A DNA stretch of 64,000 nucleotides from Erwinia sorbitola (GTDB lineage Bacteria > Pseudomonadota > Gammaproteobacteria > Enterobacterales > Enterobacteriaceae): the NCBI RefSeq assembly GCF_009738185.1, contig NZ_CP046509.1, positions 2,917,501 to 2,981,500 on the forward strand, written 5' to 3'. Positions 7,928 to 17,778 of the stretch are shown here, one piece after another (positions within the stretch are counted from its first letter, which is position 1; each line of letters starts with the position of its first letter). The notes beneath the pieces were generated by a model. The model saw nothing but the letters and a program-made list of their open reading frames with translations. It searched no databases and was not told the DNA's origin. Made by a program: the position numbers and the translations under genes.

Positions 7928-10527
7928 GGCGCTCCCTCCACCTCAGCGCTAAACACATTGTCCTCTGCCGCAATACGGATATCGGTGATCGATTCACCGG
8001 CAGTCATTTTCTGTAGTAACAGCAGCGAAAGCGGCGGCAATAGTGCCCCGTCGATGATTGATTCCAGCATACGTGCACCATTTTCTGCACGGGTAGCGCG
8101 TTGCAGGATCTCATCATCGACTCCAGATTCGATGACTACCCTGGCATTGAAACGCTGACGCAGGAGTGATGCCAGACGATTTAGTTTCCCGTGAATAATT
8201 GTACGGAGGGTTTCCTGATCTAACGGCAGGTATGGCACGACTTCCATACGAGCCAGGAGAGCAGGTTTGAAGAATGCCGCCAGCTCCGGGTATAACCGTT
8301 CATGAAGCTGTGCGGGCGCCCCGGCATTATCAACAATCGTCTGATAGCCCAGATTAGAGGTGAGGAAAAACACCACATTTTTACAATCAATCACCCGGCC
8401 TTCACCGTCTGCCAGCTCCCCTTTATCGAAGGCCTGATAGAACAGATTGAGAACATCCGGATGCGCCTTTTCGACTTCATCCAGCAGCACAACTGAATAA
8501 GGTTTCTGGCGGATAGCTTCAGTCAAAACACCGCCTTCACCGTAACCGACATAGCCTGGAGGAGAACCGATAAGGCGTGAAACTGTATGCTTTTCCTGAA
8601 ATTCCGACATATTGATAGTGGTGAGATAGTGACGGCCACCATAGAGTAACTCTGCCAGCTGAAGCACCGTTTCGGTTTTACCCACGCCGCTAGGCCCCAC
8701 CAGCAGGAATGCCCCCATCGGACGCCCCGGACGCCTGAGATCTGCCCGGGCAGTGAGCAGATGTTGATGCAGGCAGTGAATAGCCAGCTCCTGCCCCTGG
8801 ATCTGCTCCCCGAGGTAAACAGGGAGTTCAGTGACTATCGCCAGTTCGCTCTGCGAGAGCCGGTTTAACGGCACCCCTGTCCATTCGGCAATCACTGCCG
8901 CGATCTGGCTTTTATCAACATGAGGTGAGACCAGCGACTGATGCTGCTGTAATTGCTCTAACTGTTCACTCAGCACCGCCAGGCTCGCAGCCTGCTCTTC
9001 GGCTACCTGCTCAGAATCCGCCAGTAACTGTACGCGCAAAGCAATGATCTGCTTTACCAGCTCCAGCTGCTGCTGCCAGCAGGTATGCAGCTCTGTTAGC
9101 TGTTCCTCATCTTCTGCTCTCTGTTGTAGTAGCGCAGTTAAGCGCGTATCCGGACTGCTGAGATTGAGTTGCCGTTCGCGCTTCAGCAGCTCAATTTCCA
9201 TATCCTGCTGATGTAAGCGGGTTTTAAGTGCAGAGAGCTGACGTGGCGGAGCCGTAAGATTGATCGCTACACGTGCGGCAGCGGTATCAAGGACATCAAT
9301 CGCTTTGTCAGGAAGCTGGCGCCCGGAAAGATAACGGTCACTCATTACGGCGGCGGCCTGTAAGGCTTCATCGTCGATCAGTACACCATGGGCCTGCTCA
9401 TACACGGTGCGCAGACCGCGCATAATAATTGTCGCTTCTTCCGCGCTGGGTTCAGCCACCTTGACCAGCTGGAAGCGCCGCGAAAGTGCAGCGTCCTTTT
9501 CTACGTATTTTTTATATTCACTCCATGTCGTGGCTGCAATAGTTTTCATTTCACCACGCGCCAGCGCCGGTTTGAGCAGGTTGGAAACATCGAGCCCGCC
9601 CTGCTGATTGCCCGCCCCTATTAGCGTATGTGCTTCGTCGATAAAAAGAATGATGGGCTGCGCAGATTGGGCGATTTCAGCCATGATGCCTTTGAAGCGC
9701 TTCTCAAACTCTCCTTTGACCGCCGCTCCGGCCTGAAGCGCTGCCAGATCCAGCGTCATCAGCTCACTGTTACGCAGTTTTTCCGGCACGACACCAGCAA
9801 CAATGCGTAAGGCCAGCCCTTCAATCAGAGCGCTTTTGCCGACTCCGGCCTCCCCTACCACTATTGGGTTATTTTTACGGCGGCGACAGAGAATATCGAT
9901 CATCAGGTCGATCTCTTCATCACGACACAGCACGGGATCCAACTGACCATTACGGGCCTGCCCGGTCATATTCGTGGCATAACGTGCCAGCAGGCTGTCG
10001 CCATGGGCGGCTGTCTTTCCTTCGCCACCAGCCGCTGCTTCCTCCACCATGATTTCAGCCGAGCCAGCGGTCCAGTCGGCAAAATTTTGCCTCAGCAGTT
10101 CACGATTAACGACAGAGAGCAAACGGCATGCGGCGGGCGTCAGATAGCGTTGCGGGCTGTAAAGCAGAGCCAGAAGCATCACGCCGCTGCGCAGCTGAGA
10201 ATGCGCCATCTCAATGGATGCCAGCAGCCAGCTATCCTGCAACCATGCCACCAGCAAAGGAGAAAAAGCAGGGTAAGCCTGGGTTACTGATTGAGGCGCA
10301 GAAATAGGCTGATCGAGGATCGCACGCAGTTCATCGCCATCGACACCCGCCTGACTCAGTATCAGTTTGACGTCGCATAATGGCGTTGCAACCAGCTGGA
10401 ATAGCAGGTGCGATACGGTAATTTCAGCATCCTGCTGGCTGACACAGTGCGCCGCTGCCGCTTCCAGCGCGTAACGTGCCAGCGGGTTGAGACGGTCTAC
10501 CAGAGTGGATAACTCAACCTGGATCAT
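7924..10527 (-). CDS. tssH: TssH (ClpV) AAA+ sheath-disassembly ATPase
   Basis: An 867-residue Clp/Hsp100-type ATPase with an N-terminal repeat domain, two AAA+ modules and a coiled middle domain around 390-520. Module one has GEAGVGKS near residue 225 and ILFIDEAHTL near 296. Module two has GPSGVGKT near 611 and VVLLDEVEKA near 679. ClpV recognises contracted TssBC sheath and unfolds it so subunits are recycled. The gene overlaps tssL by 14 bases and the VasH-like gene by four, so the three are probably translationally coupled. All nucleotide-binding motifs are intact. A housekeeping ClpB is excluded by context and by the ClpV-type N-domain. Confidence 0.95.
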   Translation of the reverse strand: MIQVELSTLVDRLNPLARYALEAAAAHCVSQQDAEITVSHLLFQLVATPLCDVKLILSQAGVDGDELRAILDQPISAPQSVTQAYPAFSPLLVAWLQDSWLLASIEMAHSQLRSGVMLLALLYSPQRYLTPAACRLLSVVNRELLRQNFADWTAGSAEIMVEEAAAGGEGKTAAHGDSLLARYATNMTGQARNGQLDPVLCRDEEIDLMIDILCRRRKNNPIVVGEAGVGKSALIEGLALRIVAGVVPEKLRNSELMTLDLAALQAGAAVKGEFEKRFKGIMAEIAQSAQPIILFIDEAHTLIGAGNQQGGLDVSNLLKPALARGEMKTIAATTWSEYKKYVEKDAALSRRFQLVKVAEPSAEEATIIMRGLRTVYEQAHGVLIDDEALQAAAVMSDRYLSGRQLPDKAIDVLDTAAARVAINLTAPPRQLSALKTRLHQQDMEIELLKRERQLNLSSPDTRLTALLQQRAEDEEQLTELHTCWQQQLELVKQIIALRVQLLADSEQVAEEQAASLAVLSEQLEQLQQHQSLVSPHVDKSQIAAVIAEWTGVPLNRLSQSELAIVTELPVYLGEQIQGQELAIHCLHQHLLTARADLRRPGRPMGAFLLVGPSGVGKTETVLQLAELLYGGRHYLTTINMSEFQEKHTVSRLIGSPPGYVGYGEGGVLTEAIRQKPYSVVLLDEVEKAHPDVLNLFYQAFDKGELADGEGRVIDCKNVVFFLTSNLGYQTIVDNAGAPAQLHERLYPELAAFFKPALLARMEVVPYLPLDQETLRTIIHGKLNRLASLLRQRFNARVVIESGVDDEILQRATRAENGARMLESIIDGALLPPLSLLLLQKMTAGESITDIRIAAEDNVFSAEVEGAP

Positions 10528-11305
10528 ATGCGCTCTCCTTGCTCAATAAATTATTTAGCTGATGCAAAACATCCTGAGTCTGGATATTCAGGCTCAGGGC
10601 GTAGAACAGGTAGATCACCCCTACCAGCGCTAATCCTCCCCATATCACTTGTTTCATCGTTAAACGCTGCCGCAGGTGATAACGTCCCCCCATAACCGAC
10701 GGTTTCAGATGCAGAATGGTAGGCGGCGCCTCGCCCCGCAGCTGCTGGAGCTGTTGATGAAGACGGCGGAACAGCCGCTCAAAATCATCACTGTGATTGA
10801 CCGTAACTTTGTAGCGCCCCCGGTAGCCAAGACAGAAACAGAGGTAGATAAACTCCAGTAAGTCCTGGTAACGTTTCGCCTCACCCATCAGGCGATCCAG
10901 CAGCACATAGACCTTCTCGCCGCCCCAGGTTTCATTATGAAATTGCACCAGCAGGGACTGTTGCAGCCAGCCGTTATGACTGTTCCAGCCATGCCCCAAT
11001 GCAGTTTCATCAATAAACGTACAGAGCATGTAGCGGAATGAGATAATCGCTCCCGGTTCATAGCCTTTGTTTTGCAGCACCTGTTCGATGGCGCGGATAT
11101 CCGCTACCACCTGCTGGTACAGCTGTTCTGGCAATGGCTGGTTCTCCATATCTTTAAGGCGCAGAACCATGCCCAGTAGTGGGGTTGCTGCATCCACCAT
11201 CGGATTGAGGCTTTCCCCGCGTAACGGCAGCTGGTACTGCCGCCAATGGCTTACTGTTTCCTGCGGCGAGAATGAGGCAGGGTCAGTTAGTGCATCCATG
11301 CTCAT
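10514..11305 (-). CDS. tssL: TssL (DotU/IcmH) inner-membrane protein
   Basis: A 263-residue protein of the DotU family with a cytoplasmic helical domain (motifs YMLCTFIDETALG and FIYLCFCLGYRGRY) and one C-terminal membrane segment near residues 222-243, after which about 20 residues remain for the periplasm. It lacks a C-terminal OmpA-like peptidoglycan-binding domain, so the complex would need another peptidoglycan contact or none. TssL partners TssM and links to TssK of the baseplate. The start ATG overlaps the tssK stop as ATGA, and the 3' end overlaps tssH. Length and motifs are typical. Confidence 0.94.
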   Translation of the reverse strand: MSMDALTDPASFSPQETVSHWRQYQLPLRGESLNPMVDAATPLLGMVLRLKDMENQPLPEQLYQQVVADIRAIEQVLQNKGYEPGAIISFRYMLCTFIDETALGHGWNSHNGWLQQSLLVQFHNETWGGEKVYVLLDRLMGEAKRYQDLLEFIYLCFCLGYRGRYKVTVNHSDDFERLFRRLHQQLQQLRGEAPPTILHLKPSVMGGRYHLRQRLTMKQVIWGGLALVGVIYLFYALSLNIQTQDVLHQLNNLLSKESAYDPG

Positions 11306-12651
11306 TCATTACTCCTGATAGCCCAGAACTGCATGTCCAGCTCCGGGAAATCTCCGGCCACATGGAAGGCAATAGCATTACTTTGCTGGATTTCTTTCCA
11401 TGCGGCGCTGTGTCTGTCCAGCATGAAATAGGTATATCCCGAATGGTAAGGCAGCTGACGTGGAGCCGCCGAGAGCGGCTGTAGCGGTACGCCTGGTAGC
11501 TGTACGCTGACCAGATCGCGTATTTTTTCCAGCGAAGTGATTTTGGTTTGCTGCACAAACTGGCGGCGCAGCTGCTCCAGAGGGATCTGCGCACGCACTG
11601 CCAGAACAAAATCAGCGTTACGCAACAGCGAACTGTCGTTGATGGTGGCAACACGAATACCATGTGCCTGGGGCTGTAGCTGAATAGAGAATGCACGTGG
11701 TGTCAGTACGGTACTTAATACCTGGCGTACGGCACGAAACAGTGGCTGGAAGCTGTCCGTCAGGTTGTCGTGGTTATAACCGGTAAATTCGCCTGCCAAC
11801 CGTGATTCATCGGTAAAGGTTCGCAGTTCCCCGCAGGCCTGTATCAGATGACAGTAAAAGTCTTGCGGATGCATCACCGACTGCGCAGCCAGATGGGTAA
11901 ACAGAGGCTGTAGCCGGTTAAAAACCTGTAGCATCATAAACTCTGCTACATCCGCAATCCCCTGCTGACCGGGAGAGCCAATACGTAACGACAGCGCACG
12001 TGCGCGTTCTACCAGCGATCCCTGCACTTCATCCATAAAGTCTTTTAACTGCTTTGACACACTGAGCGTGGTGCAGGTGGGAATAAACTCATTTTCAAGG
12101 ATCAGGGAACCATCGGGGCGTTTTTCCCGAATACGGCACAGTGGCAGCGTTGCCCAGGCACTGAGATCTTCCGAGCCCTGCATCAGCTTAGGCACTAACT
12201 GCGCCAGTACCAGCTGGCTGACATCTCCCCCCTCAGTATGCAAATCGCGTATATCTTCACGGTTTTCGCGGTAGCGCACCGCCCCCGCGTTCAGGCTTTG
12301 CTGGCCGATGACCTCATTCAGGGCATCACTATGTATTGGTAAGGCCAGGTAGATGTCACGGCTTGCGGCATCGTGGCAGTGAAGAATATCCAGCGGCTTA
12401 GGCGCATAATCCTGATAGGGAATATTAAACACCGTGCCATCGGTCATTATCCCGCTGGCAGCACTCAAACCTATGCGCCCCAGTTGCAACAATTCCTGGT
12501 TAATGCTGAGAGAGCTAAACCCATGGTTATAATCCCGCAGTGCATTGATCTGACATTGCAGCTGATAATCGTTATGGCGTTGCTGCTGCTGAAAATGCTG
12601 TGGCTTTACAAACAAACCTTCGCGCCAAATCACCCGATTTCTGGTTCGCAT
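11302..12651 (-). CDS. tssK: TssK baseplate adaptor protein
   Basis: A 449-residue protein beginning NRVIWREGLFVKPQHFQQQ, the conserved TssK opening. TssK trimers tie the TssEFG wedges of the baseplate to the TssL/TssM membrane complex. Internal family features include FNIPYQDYAPKPLDI and a C-terminal region ending in MLDRHSAAWKEIQQSNAIAFH. The gene begins two bases after the tssJ stop and overlaps tssL by four bases, consistent with one operon. No unusual insertion is seen. Confidence 0.95.
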   Translation of the reverse strand: MRTRNRVIWREGLFVKPQHFQQQQRHNDYQLQCQINALRDYNHGFSSLSINQELLQLGRIGLSAASGIMTDGTVFNIPYQDYAPKPLDILHCHDAASRDIYLALPIHSDALNEVIGQQSLNAGAVRYRENREDIRDLHTEGGDVSQLVLAQLVPKLMQGSEDLSAWATLPLCRIREKRPDGSLILENEFIPTCTTLSVSKQLKDFMDEVQGSLVERARALSLRIGSPGQQGIADVAEFMMLQVFNRLQPLFTHLAAQSVMHPQDFYCHLIQACGELRTFTDESRLAGEFTGYNHDNLTDSFQPLFRAVRQVLSTVLTPRAFSIQLQPQAHGIRVATINDSSLLRNADFVLAVRAQIPLEQLRRQFVQQTKITSLEKIRDLVSVQLPGVPLQPLSAAPRQLPYHSGYTYFMLDRHSAAWKEIQQSNAIAFHVAGDFPELDMQFWAIRSNE

Positions 12652-12653
12652 GG

Positions 12654-13190
12654 TTATTCTCCCTCCTTCCTGAGTTCGATCTCATGAGATCTGATATGGA
12701 TCAAAACTTGATAGTGATGACCTTGTCCTTTGATTTTTATAATTTTTTTCCACTCGCTTCGGCTTGCATCAGCGTAGCGGGCAATAACACCTAAAAAACG
12801 GGTATTCTTTTCCAGTTCGATCGGCGGCAACGGCTTAAACTGGTCAGGCAGTAAGGTATATTGCTGATGGTCGAGGTAATTTTTACCCAGCGTTTTCTCC
12901 AGTTGGTCATTACTTAGCGGATCGTAATCCGCTGCCAGCAGCAGGGAGTCTTCACTCAGGTAAATGACGACGATTTCCGTTGGTGTCGCTTCTCCACTCT
13001 CATTGGGATTAATGTCCGGCTCTGCCAGCAAGGCCAGTGTCACTGTGGATGGCTGGTCGGAGGCCTTACCCACCGGTACGTCAGGGTTCATCACCACTTC
13101 ACCTACTTTTTTAGTGACCTTCCACGCTGTGCATCCCGTTAGCAGCCATGCCAGACACAGTATTCCGAGATATCCCCTGCCCCGGCTCAT
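12654..13190 (-). CDS. tssJ: TssJ outer-membrane lipoprotein
   Basis: From the ATG at 13190 the product has 178 residues with a lipoprotein signal: MSRGRGYLGILCLAWLLTGC puts a lipobox LTGC at cysteine 20. Residue +2 is threonine, which predicts sorting to the outer membrane. The mature part is rich in beta-strand patterns (STVTLALLAEPDIN, TEIVVIYLSEDS, RFLGVIARYAD), as in the transthyretin-like TssJ fold that binds the TssM periplasmic domain. A longer open frame upstream has no signal peptide and overlaps tagH. The ATG at 13190 makes an ATGA overlap with tagH and was chosen. This gene completes the TssJLM membrane complex. Confidence 0.92.
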   Translation of the reverse strand: MSRGRGYLGILCLAWLLTGCTAWKVTKKVGEVVMNPDVPVGKASDQPSTVTLALLAEPDINPNESGEATPTEIVVIYLSEDSLLLAADYDPLSNDQLEKTLGKNYLDHQQYTLLPDQFKPLPPIELEKNTRFLGVIARYADASRSEWKKIIKIKGQGHHYQVLIHIRSHEIELRKEGE

Positions 13191-14485
13191 CGTTCGCTGT
13201 CCTTTATGCCCTGGCGTAGTGCCTGGTCGTAGGCTTGTTCGTAGACTTCGCCAAATAGTTTTTCGAACCCCTGCTGGCGGCTGGAAGCCAGCTCCTGATA
13301 ATAGTTTTGGTACATTTTCCATGCCCAGGCAGCATCAGGATCCTGTCGTTGATTACTGCGCTGATACTGTTTAAAACGGCTCAGTAAACTATCCGGAGAA
13401 AAAGCATCCAGCATGGTGCTCAACGCCCGGGCGATCGCCTGTTGATTAGCCTGATGGTGAAGACGTAAGTTATGCAGGCTTTCAGCAACGGCAGCAGGAG
13501 CCGCGAGATGAACCGGGCTTTTCTGTTCGGCAAATAGCAGACTGAGCGTGGTGCCATAATCCATATTCAGACGGAGTGGATTATCTTCAATTGGCCGCAG
13601 ATGTTTATCGCGCAGTCCGTGTTGACTGTGCTGTATCGCCAAAAGTCCCTCAATCGCCGCTCGCAGAGTTTTTCCTGCCTCTTCAAGGAAGTCGCTGGCC
13701 TCCTGGCTGTTGCTTATTGGAATACGCGCACTCATTCCGCGCATCAGCGGCGTGATCGCAATATGTTGAGGTTCCATATCACCGTCTGGCAGATCATGCC
13801 GATTAGCAGACGGCTTAATCTGTGGGAGATCGATAAAGTCCTGCACCATGCCGCTGCTGCTGGCGACATCGGATAATGGAGCAGAAAACAGAGGGGCGAA
13901 GCTGTGATCCTGATGCAGAGACTGTGAGCTATCAGAGGCCGAATCAGGTTGCCTGGACGTCAGCGTCTCGTTTTGCAGCGCATGCAGTGGATCATGACTC
14001 GATCCGTTTTCGACCGTCTCAGCAAGTTGGTTTTCTGTTTTGCCGTGGCTGGCGCGCGAAGAGCCGCCCTCAAGCATCGCTTCCAGTGGATTGTGAAAAC
14101 TGGAAACCAGCGATTCCGGTGAGGCCATCAGGGCATCGTTTACCTCCGAGGCCGAGTGACTGATATCACTTTTTATCAGCAGGTCTCCCAGAGTAATTTC
14201 GTCGCCCTGCTGAACACGCACATAACCGCTATTGGTTGTCAGCTCTGACAGGTTGATAGTGATGCTGCCGCTTGTCAGCCGCAGGCAGAAGTAACCATCG
14301 CGCCACTCAATCACGAACTGGGTTGGCAGAATATTGCCGCCCTGATCCTGGATCGACCAGTGATTACTGGCATCGCTGCCGATGCTGCCACCCGATGGCT
14401 GAAAGCGACATCTGGCCTGTTTCCCGCTTTCCAATTTGTCGCCGTTTACGACCCTTAATAACAACGATGGTTGCTGTTTTTCCAT
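13187..14485 (-). CDS. tagH: TagH, FHA-domain T6SS protein
   Basis: From the ATG at 14485 the product has 432 residues. Residues about 1-110 form a forkhead-associated domain (GSIGSDASNHWSIQDQGG, then FVIEWRDGYFCLRL), a phosphothreonine-binding module. The middle is a serine/glutamine-rich low-complexity linker, and about 245-432 is the conserved C-terminal VI_FHA region (LRAAIEGLLAIQHSQHGLRDKH and LFGEVYEQAYDQAL). FHA proteins of T6SS can be targets of PpkA-type kinases, but no ppkA or pppA lies in this window, so such control would have to be encoded elsewhere or absent. The gene sits between tssG and tssJ exactly as VCA0112. Confidence 0.9.
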   Translation of the reverse strand: MEKQQPSLLLRVVNGDKLESGKQARCRFQPSGGSIGSDASNHWSIQDQGGNILPTQFVIEWRDGYFCLRLTSGSITINLSELTTNSGYVRVQQGDEITLGDLLIKSDISHSASEVNDALMASPESLVSSFHNPLEAMLEGGSSRASHGKTENQLAETVENGSSHDPLHALQNETLTSRQPDSASDSSQSLHQDHSFAPLFSAPLSDVASSSGMVQDFIDLPQIKPSANRHDLPDGDMEPQHIAITPLMRGMSARIPISNSQEASDFLEEAGKTLRAAIEGLLAIQHSQHGLRDKHLRPIEDNPLRLNMDYGTTLSLLFAEQKSPVHLAAPAAVAESLHNLRLHHQANQQAIARALSTMLDAFSPDSLLSRFKQYQRSNQRQDPDAAWAWKMYQNYYQELASSRQQGFEKLFGEVYEQAYDQALRQGIKDSER

Positions 14486-14508
14486 GATTTCATTCCCTGA
14501 ATTCTGAC

Positions 14509-15561
14509 TTATTCCTGCACACAGATACTGACGTAAGGCTCTTGTTCGGGTTGCCCGAGAAAACTGGTCCAGCCAAGGAGGGTATTTTGCTCCACGCCCA
14601 GAATCATGCCGCCAACCTGGCGCTCCGCCAGCCCTAAACGCAAATCCCACGCGAACTGGTCGCGCATAATGAAAGCGACGAACATCACTAGCGACGAATA
14701 GTTCGAACCATTCGGCAGGAAAGTGAGAAACTCCTCCCGCGTAAGCTGGTTAATGCACAACACATATTTGCCCCGGCGGTCTGCCACCCAGGAACCAATG
14801 GAGAAGTTGCTGCCAAGTACGGATTTTTCCAGATATCTTTTGCCGCGGATTCTCACCTTTTTACCCAACCGATTTTGCTGTTGAGGGATAATATTCACCC
14901 TGCGCAGCTGCCAGTTACGTATCGAGACATCCTTTAAGCTGAAGCAGTGCGAAACCAGGCTACACATCACCTCAGGAGATCTTCCGGGGCTGGCCAGCAA
15001 GCCAGCATATGCCAGCATTTTGCTATGGTTAATTTGCAGGTTGTGACGAATAACCCTGCTACCCAGCCCCACCAGCGCATACATACGCTGTGAAACATCG
15101 TCGTCCCCACCCGGTGTGAAACAGACGTAATAGCGATATTTTCGCCAGATCTGATGCAGTAAGGTGATGAGTCGATGATTAAATACATCAAGAAAATCCG
15201 TCAGCCGATTCTCATTGTGAGCATCCTCCCAGGCCAGCGAGTCGAGGTAATAGCCGGGCATCGGCGACTGACTGCCATGCAGGCCGATAAACGACACTTC
15301 CAGCTCAAACTGCCCGCGTTCTGAGGTTTTCAACCCGATAATATCGCGACCGGGAAATGCCAGGCTCGCGGTTGATTTGAAGCGAATGGCTTCACTGGCT
15401 GACCCGGGAGTTCCCGCTTTGTTTTTTCGCGTTACTGCTATCTGATTAAGTAATTCAACTAGCTGGAAAAAGTTGTATCCGGATACATCTATTACCGGCT
15501 CTGTCCCTTCTTGCACGGTGGCATTTACATCAACGCGTGCTGCCCCATCTGTTCCGGCCAT
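14509..15561 (-). CDS. tssG: TssG baseplate wedge protein
   Basis: A roughly 350-residue protein of the ImpH/TssG family, with features such as YNFFQLVELLNQIA, FLDVFNHRLITLLHQIWRKYRY and a C-terminal GWTSFLGQ segment. TssG joins TssE and two TssF copies in the phage-like baseplate wedge. Two in-frame ATG codons are close together. The one at 15561 is preceded at good distance by AGGA and was chosen; the one at 15570 is possible. Either start lies inside the last codons of tssF, so the genes overlap and are probably co-translated. Confidence 0.92.
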   Translation of the reverse strand: MAGTDGAARVDVNATVQEGTEPVIDVSGYNFFQLVELLNQIAVTRKNKAGTPGSASEAIRFKSTASLAFPGRDIIGLKTSERGQFELEVSFIGLHGSQSPMPGYYLDSLAWEDAHNENRLTDFLDVFNHRLITLLHQIWRKYRYYVCFTPGGDDDVSQRMYALVGLGSRVIRHNLQINHSKMLAYAGLLASPGRSPEVMCSLVSHCFSLKDVSIRNWQLRRVNIIPQQQNRLGKKVRIRGKRYLEKSVLGSNFSIGSWVADRRGKYVLCINQLTREEFLTFLPNGSNYSSLVMFVAFIMRDQFAWDLRLGLAERQVGGMILGVEQNTLLGWTSFLGQPEQEPYVSICVQE

Positions 15562-17333
15562 TCGTAACATTCCTGATTATCGAGATTGATGACTTTCAGC
15601 AGGTGAAAGGAATTAACGCTGGAGTAGAGCGAAAAGAACTGAGCCAGAACCGTACCAAAGAGATACATCTCCCCCTCGGAGGTGAAAGGTGTTTGTTCAA
15701 GCCACAGCGTGCTCTGTAGCCCCCGTACTGGTAAGCCACGGAATAATCTGTCAACGGGTTGTGTTTCAATGCGCTGAATCGCATCCAGTCTTTTCTGCGA
15801 TATACGAGCAGACTGGCGACTGTATTGCCCAGGAAAATCATAAGTATGCAGAATCTGTTTTAGCGCATCTTTATCCAGCAATGACAGATAGTTAAGTGAC
15901 ATATTGGAAATTAATGACCAGTGCAAACTGCCGTCGAGGCTGGGAAACAGTGGTACCGAGGGCCGGGTAATATTGCGAAATGAAGCAAACGACGGGCTGC
16001 CTTTCATCGGTTCACAAATATCGCCAATACCTAATGACAACGGTAACTCGCGGTTGGTGCATGTCATACTGATGGAGATATTCTCTCCGGTCAGCGCCAG
16101 CTCTGATTCATCACTGCGTACAAACGAGAGAAAGTGTTCAAACCCTTGACGGAATGGGCTATTTTTTACTCTGAGCCGATAATAGCGAGTATCGTTTTTC
16201 TGTGCCTTTTCAATTTGGTGATGAAAGCTTTCGAACGCGGGATAGACCCTGCCTTCAGCACGGCTACGACCTTTATTTTTCCCCTCTTCACTCAGCCGCC
16301 CCTCAACCCGGTCAACGGAAAATATTTCATAATGATCCGGTCTGGAATAACTACCACTCAATAAATATTCCGCCCTGGTTCCCGTCATTTCTATCGCTTC
16401 ACTATCATGTGAAAACAGGTTCACCGCAGGCGTACAGTTCAGACGCAGCGTATCAGGGCGTATTTTCATTTCCGCAGTAAATGGCTGCGAGAAATAGAGA
16501 TTGAGCGTAAATTCACTGGCGTTCAATTCGGGCGGAAAATCTATCATTCCGGTAACATCTAAGAATAAGAACCCTTCCGGGAAGCAATAATACTCCTGCA
16601 AGATGCGATAGCCTGCATAGGCATTTTTTGGATAAGGCAATAGCGCATCTTCGCGCTCAAATCCAACCGGAGTAAAATCTAAATCGGGCAGAGGAATGGT
16701 TAAATCATTGACCTTCAATTCTGCCCTTTCGAAATAATACGTTAACCAGAAGTAGAGCTGGGTACGGGTGTATTGATCGTCACCCAGGTAGAAACGCAGC
16801 TTACCCAGCTGTAAGTCCTTCAGATTCAGTGCAGCCCTGGCAGAAAAATGTATGCCAAGCATGCTTTGTTCGTTGCTGTTGTTAACAGAAATATCCTGAA
16901 TATCCAATGGAAATAACCAGATGTCACGACACAGGGTAAATTTACACTGAGTATTTTTTTCCTCTTCACTGTCAGCGGATCTGCTCTGTCCAACGGGAAT
17001 ACTGAGCACTGTATTACCGCTGGCCATCAGGGTCGCTTCAGTAATGGCACTCTCTGCCAGTTGATACTGAAGCACAGTCATGCTGGGAACAGGCCGCAAA
17101 TAGTTGGGCCATAGCATATTCAGCATCCCATGCGTCAGCTCAGGAAACTGGTCGTCAATTTTTTCACGCAGTTTACCCGTCAGGAAAGCGAAACCTTCCA
17201 ATAACCGTTCAACATCCGGGTCGGTACCCTGTTCAGATAAAAAAGAAGCGAGATGAGGGCGCTCTAACGCAGCCTCTCGCCCCAGCTGTCGAAGGTAATC
17301 CAGCTCATCACGGTAGTATTTTTCAAACGACAT
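15525..17333 (-). CDS. tssF: TssF baseplate wedge protein
   Basis: A 602-residue protein with the family opening SFEKYYRDELDYLRQLGREAALERPHLASFL and the conserved RLLEGFAFLTGKLREKIDDQFPELTHG that follows. TssF (VasA/ImpG) is the largest wedge component of the T6SS baseplate and resembles phage gp6-type wedge proteins. The ATG overlaps the tssE stop by one base (TAATG), and the 3' end overlaps tssG by about 37 bases. Length is typical (about 580-620). Confidence 0.94.
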   Translation of the reverse strand: MSFEKYYRDELDYLRQLGREAALERPHLASFLSEQGTDPDVERLLEGFAFLTGKLREKIDDQFPELTHGMLNMLWPNYLRPVPSMTVLQYQLAESAITEATLMASGNTVLSIPVGQSRSADSEEEKNTQCKFTLCRDIWLFPLDIQDISVNNSNEQSMLGIHFSARAALNLKDLQLGKLRFYLGDDQYTRTQLYFWLTYYFERAELKVNDLTIPLPDLDFTPVGFEREDALLPYPKNAYAGYRILQEYYCFPEGFLFLDVTGMIDFPPELNASEFTLNLYFSQPFTAEMKIRPDTLRLNCTPAVNLFSHDSEAIEMTGTRAEYLLSGSYSRPDHYEIFSVDRVEGRLSEEGKNKGRSRAEGRVYPAFESFHHQIEKAQKNDTRYYRLRVKNSPFRQGFEHFLSFVRSDESELALTGENISISMTCTNRELPLSLGIGDICEPMKGSPSFASFRNITRPSVPLFPSLDGSLHWSLISNMSLNYLSLLDKDALKQILHTYDFPGQYSRQSARISQKRLDAIQRIETQPVDRLFRGLPVRGLQSTLWLEQTPFTSEGEMYLFGTVLAQFFSLYSSVNSFHLLKVINLDNQECYEWPEQMGQHALM

Positions 17334-17773
17334 TAAGCTTCCTCATTGAGGCAGTAACGACGGTTATTATCTAAATAAATAGTGAACTCAACGGCATCTT
17401 CAATATTGTCGAAATTCACGACGGCACTAATATAAAAACTTAGCTGAAGTGGCTCTCCGTCATCAATTAACGAATTTACTGTGATTGCAGATATCCGCGG
17501 CTCATAATTTTCAATGCATTCACGAATTGATTCCTCAATTCTCTTGCGAAAATCAGATGTGCCAGCTGCCGCATCATTGAGATCAATAATTCCCAGCGCA
17601 GCAGCACTCTGACAGGCACCGGGACGCGAATTCAGGATAAGATTAAGATGCCGCTTAATTGAACGCACCAGTTCCAGAACCCAGCTATGGGTATAGCGGG
17701 TTGAATCTTTATTCTGGATGCGTTCAAACAAGCTGGCAGAACTTCCCCGTTCCCAGTGAAGAAGTGCAGCCAT
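17333..17773 (-). CDS. tssE: TssE, gp25-like baseplate protein
   Basis: A 146-residue protein of the phage gp25/TssE family. The visible family core is SIKRHLNLILNSRPGACQSAAALGI followed by a strand-rich C-terminus with NYEPRISAITVNSL and DAVEFTIYLDNN. TssE nucleates the sheath on the wedge complex. It lies five bases after tssC and overlaps tssF by one base. Normal length; no truncation of the kind seen in T6SS that lack functional TssE. Confidence 0.92.
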   Translation of the reverse strand: MAALLHWERGSSASLFERIQNKDSTRYTHSWVLELVRSIKRHLNLILNSRPGACQSAAALGIIDLNDAAAGTSDFRKRIEESIRECIENYEPRISAITVNSLIDDGEPLQLSFYISAVVNFDNIEDAVEFTIYLDNNRRYCLNEEA

Positions 17774-17778
17774 AATCG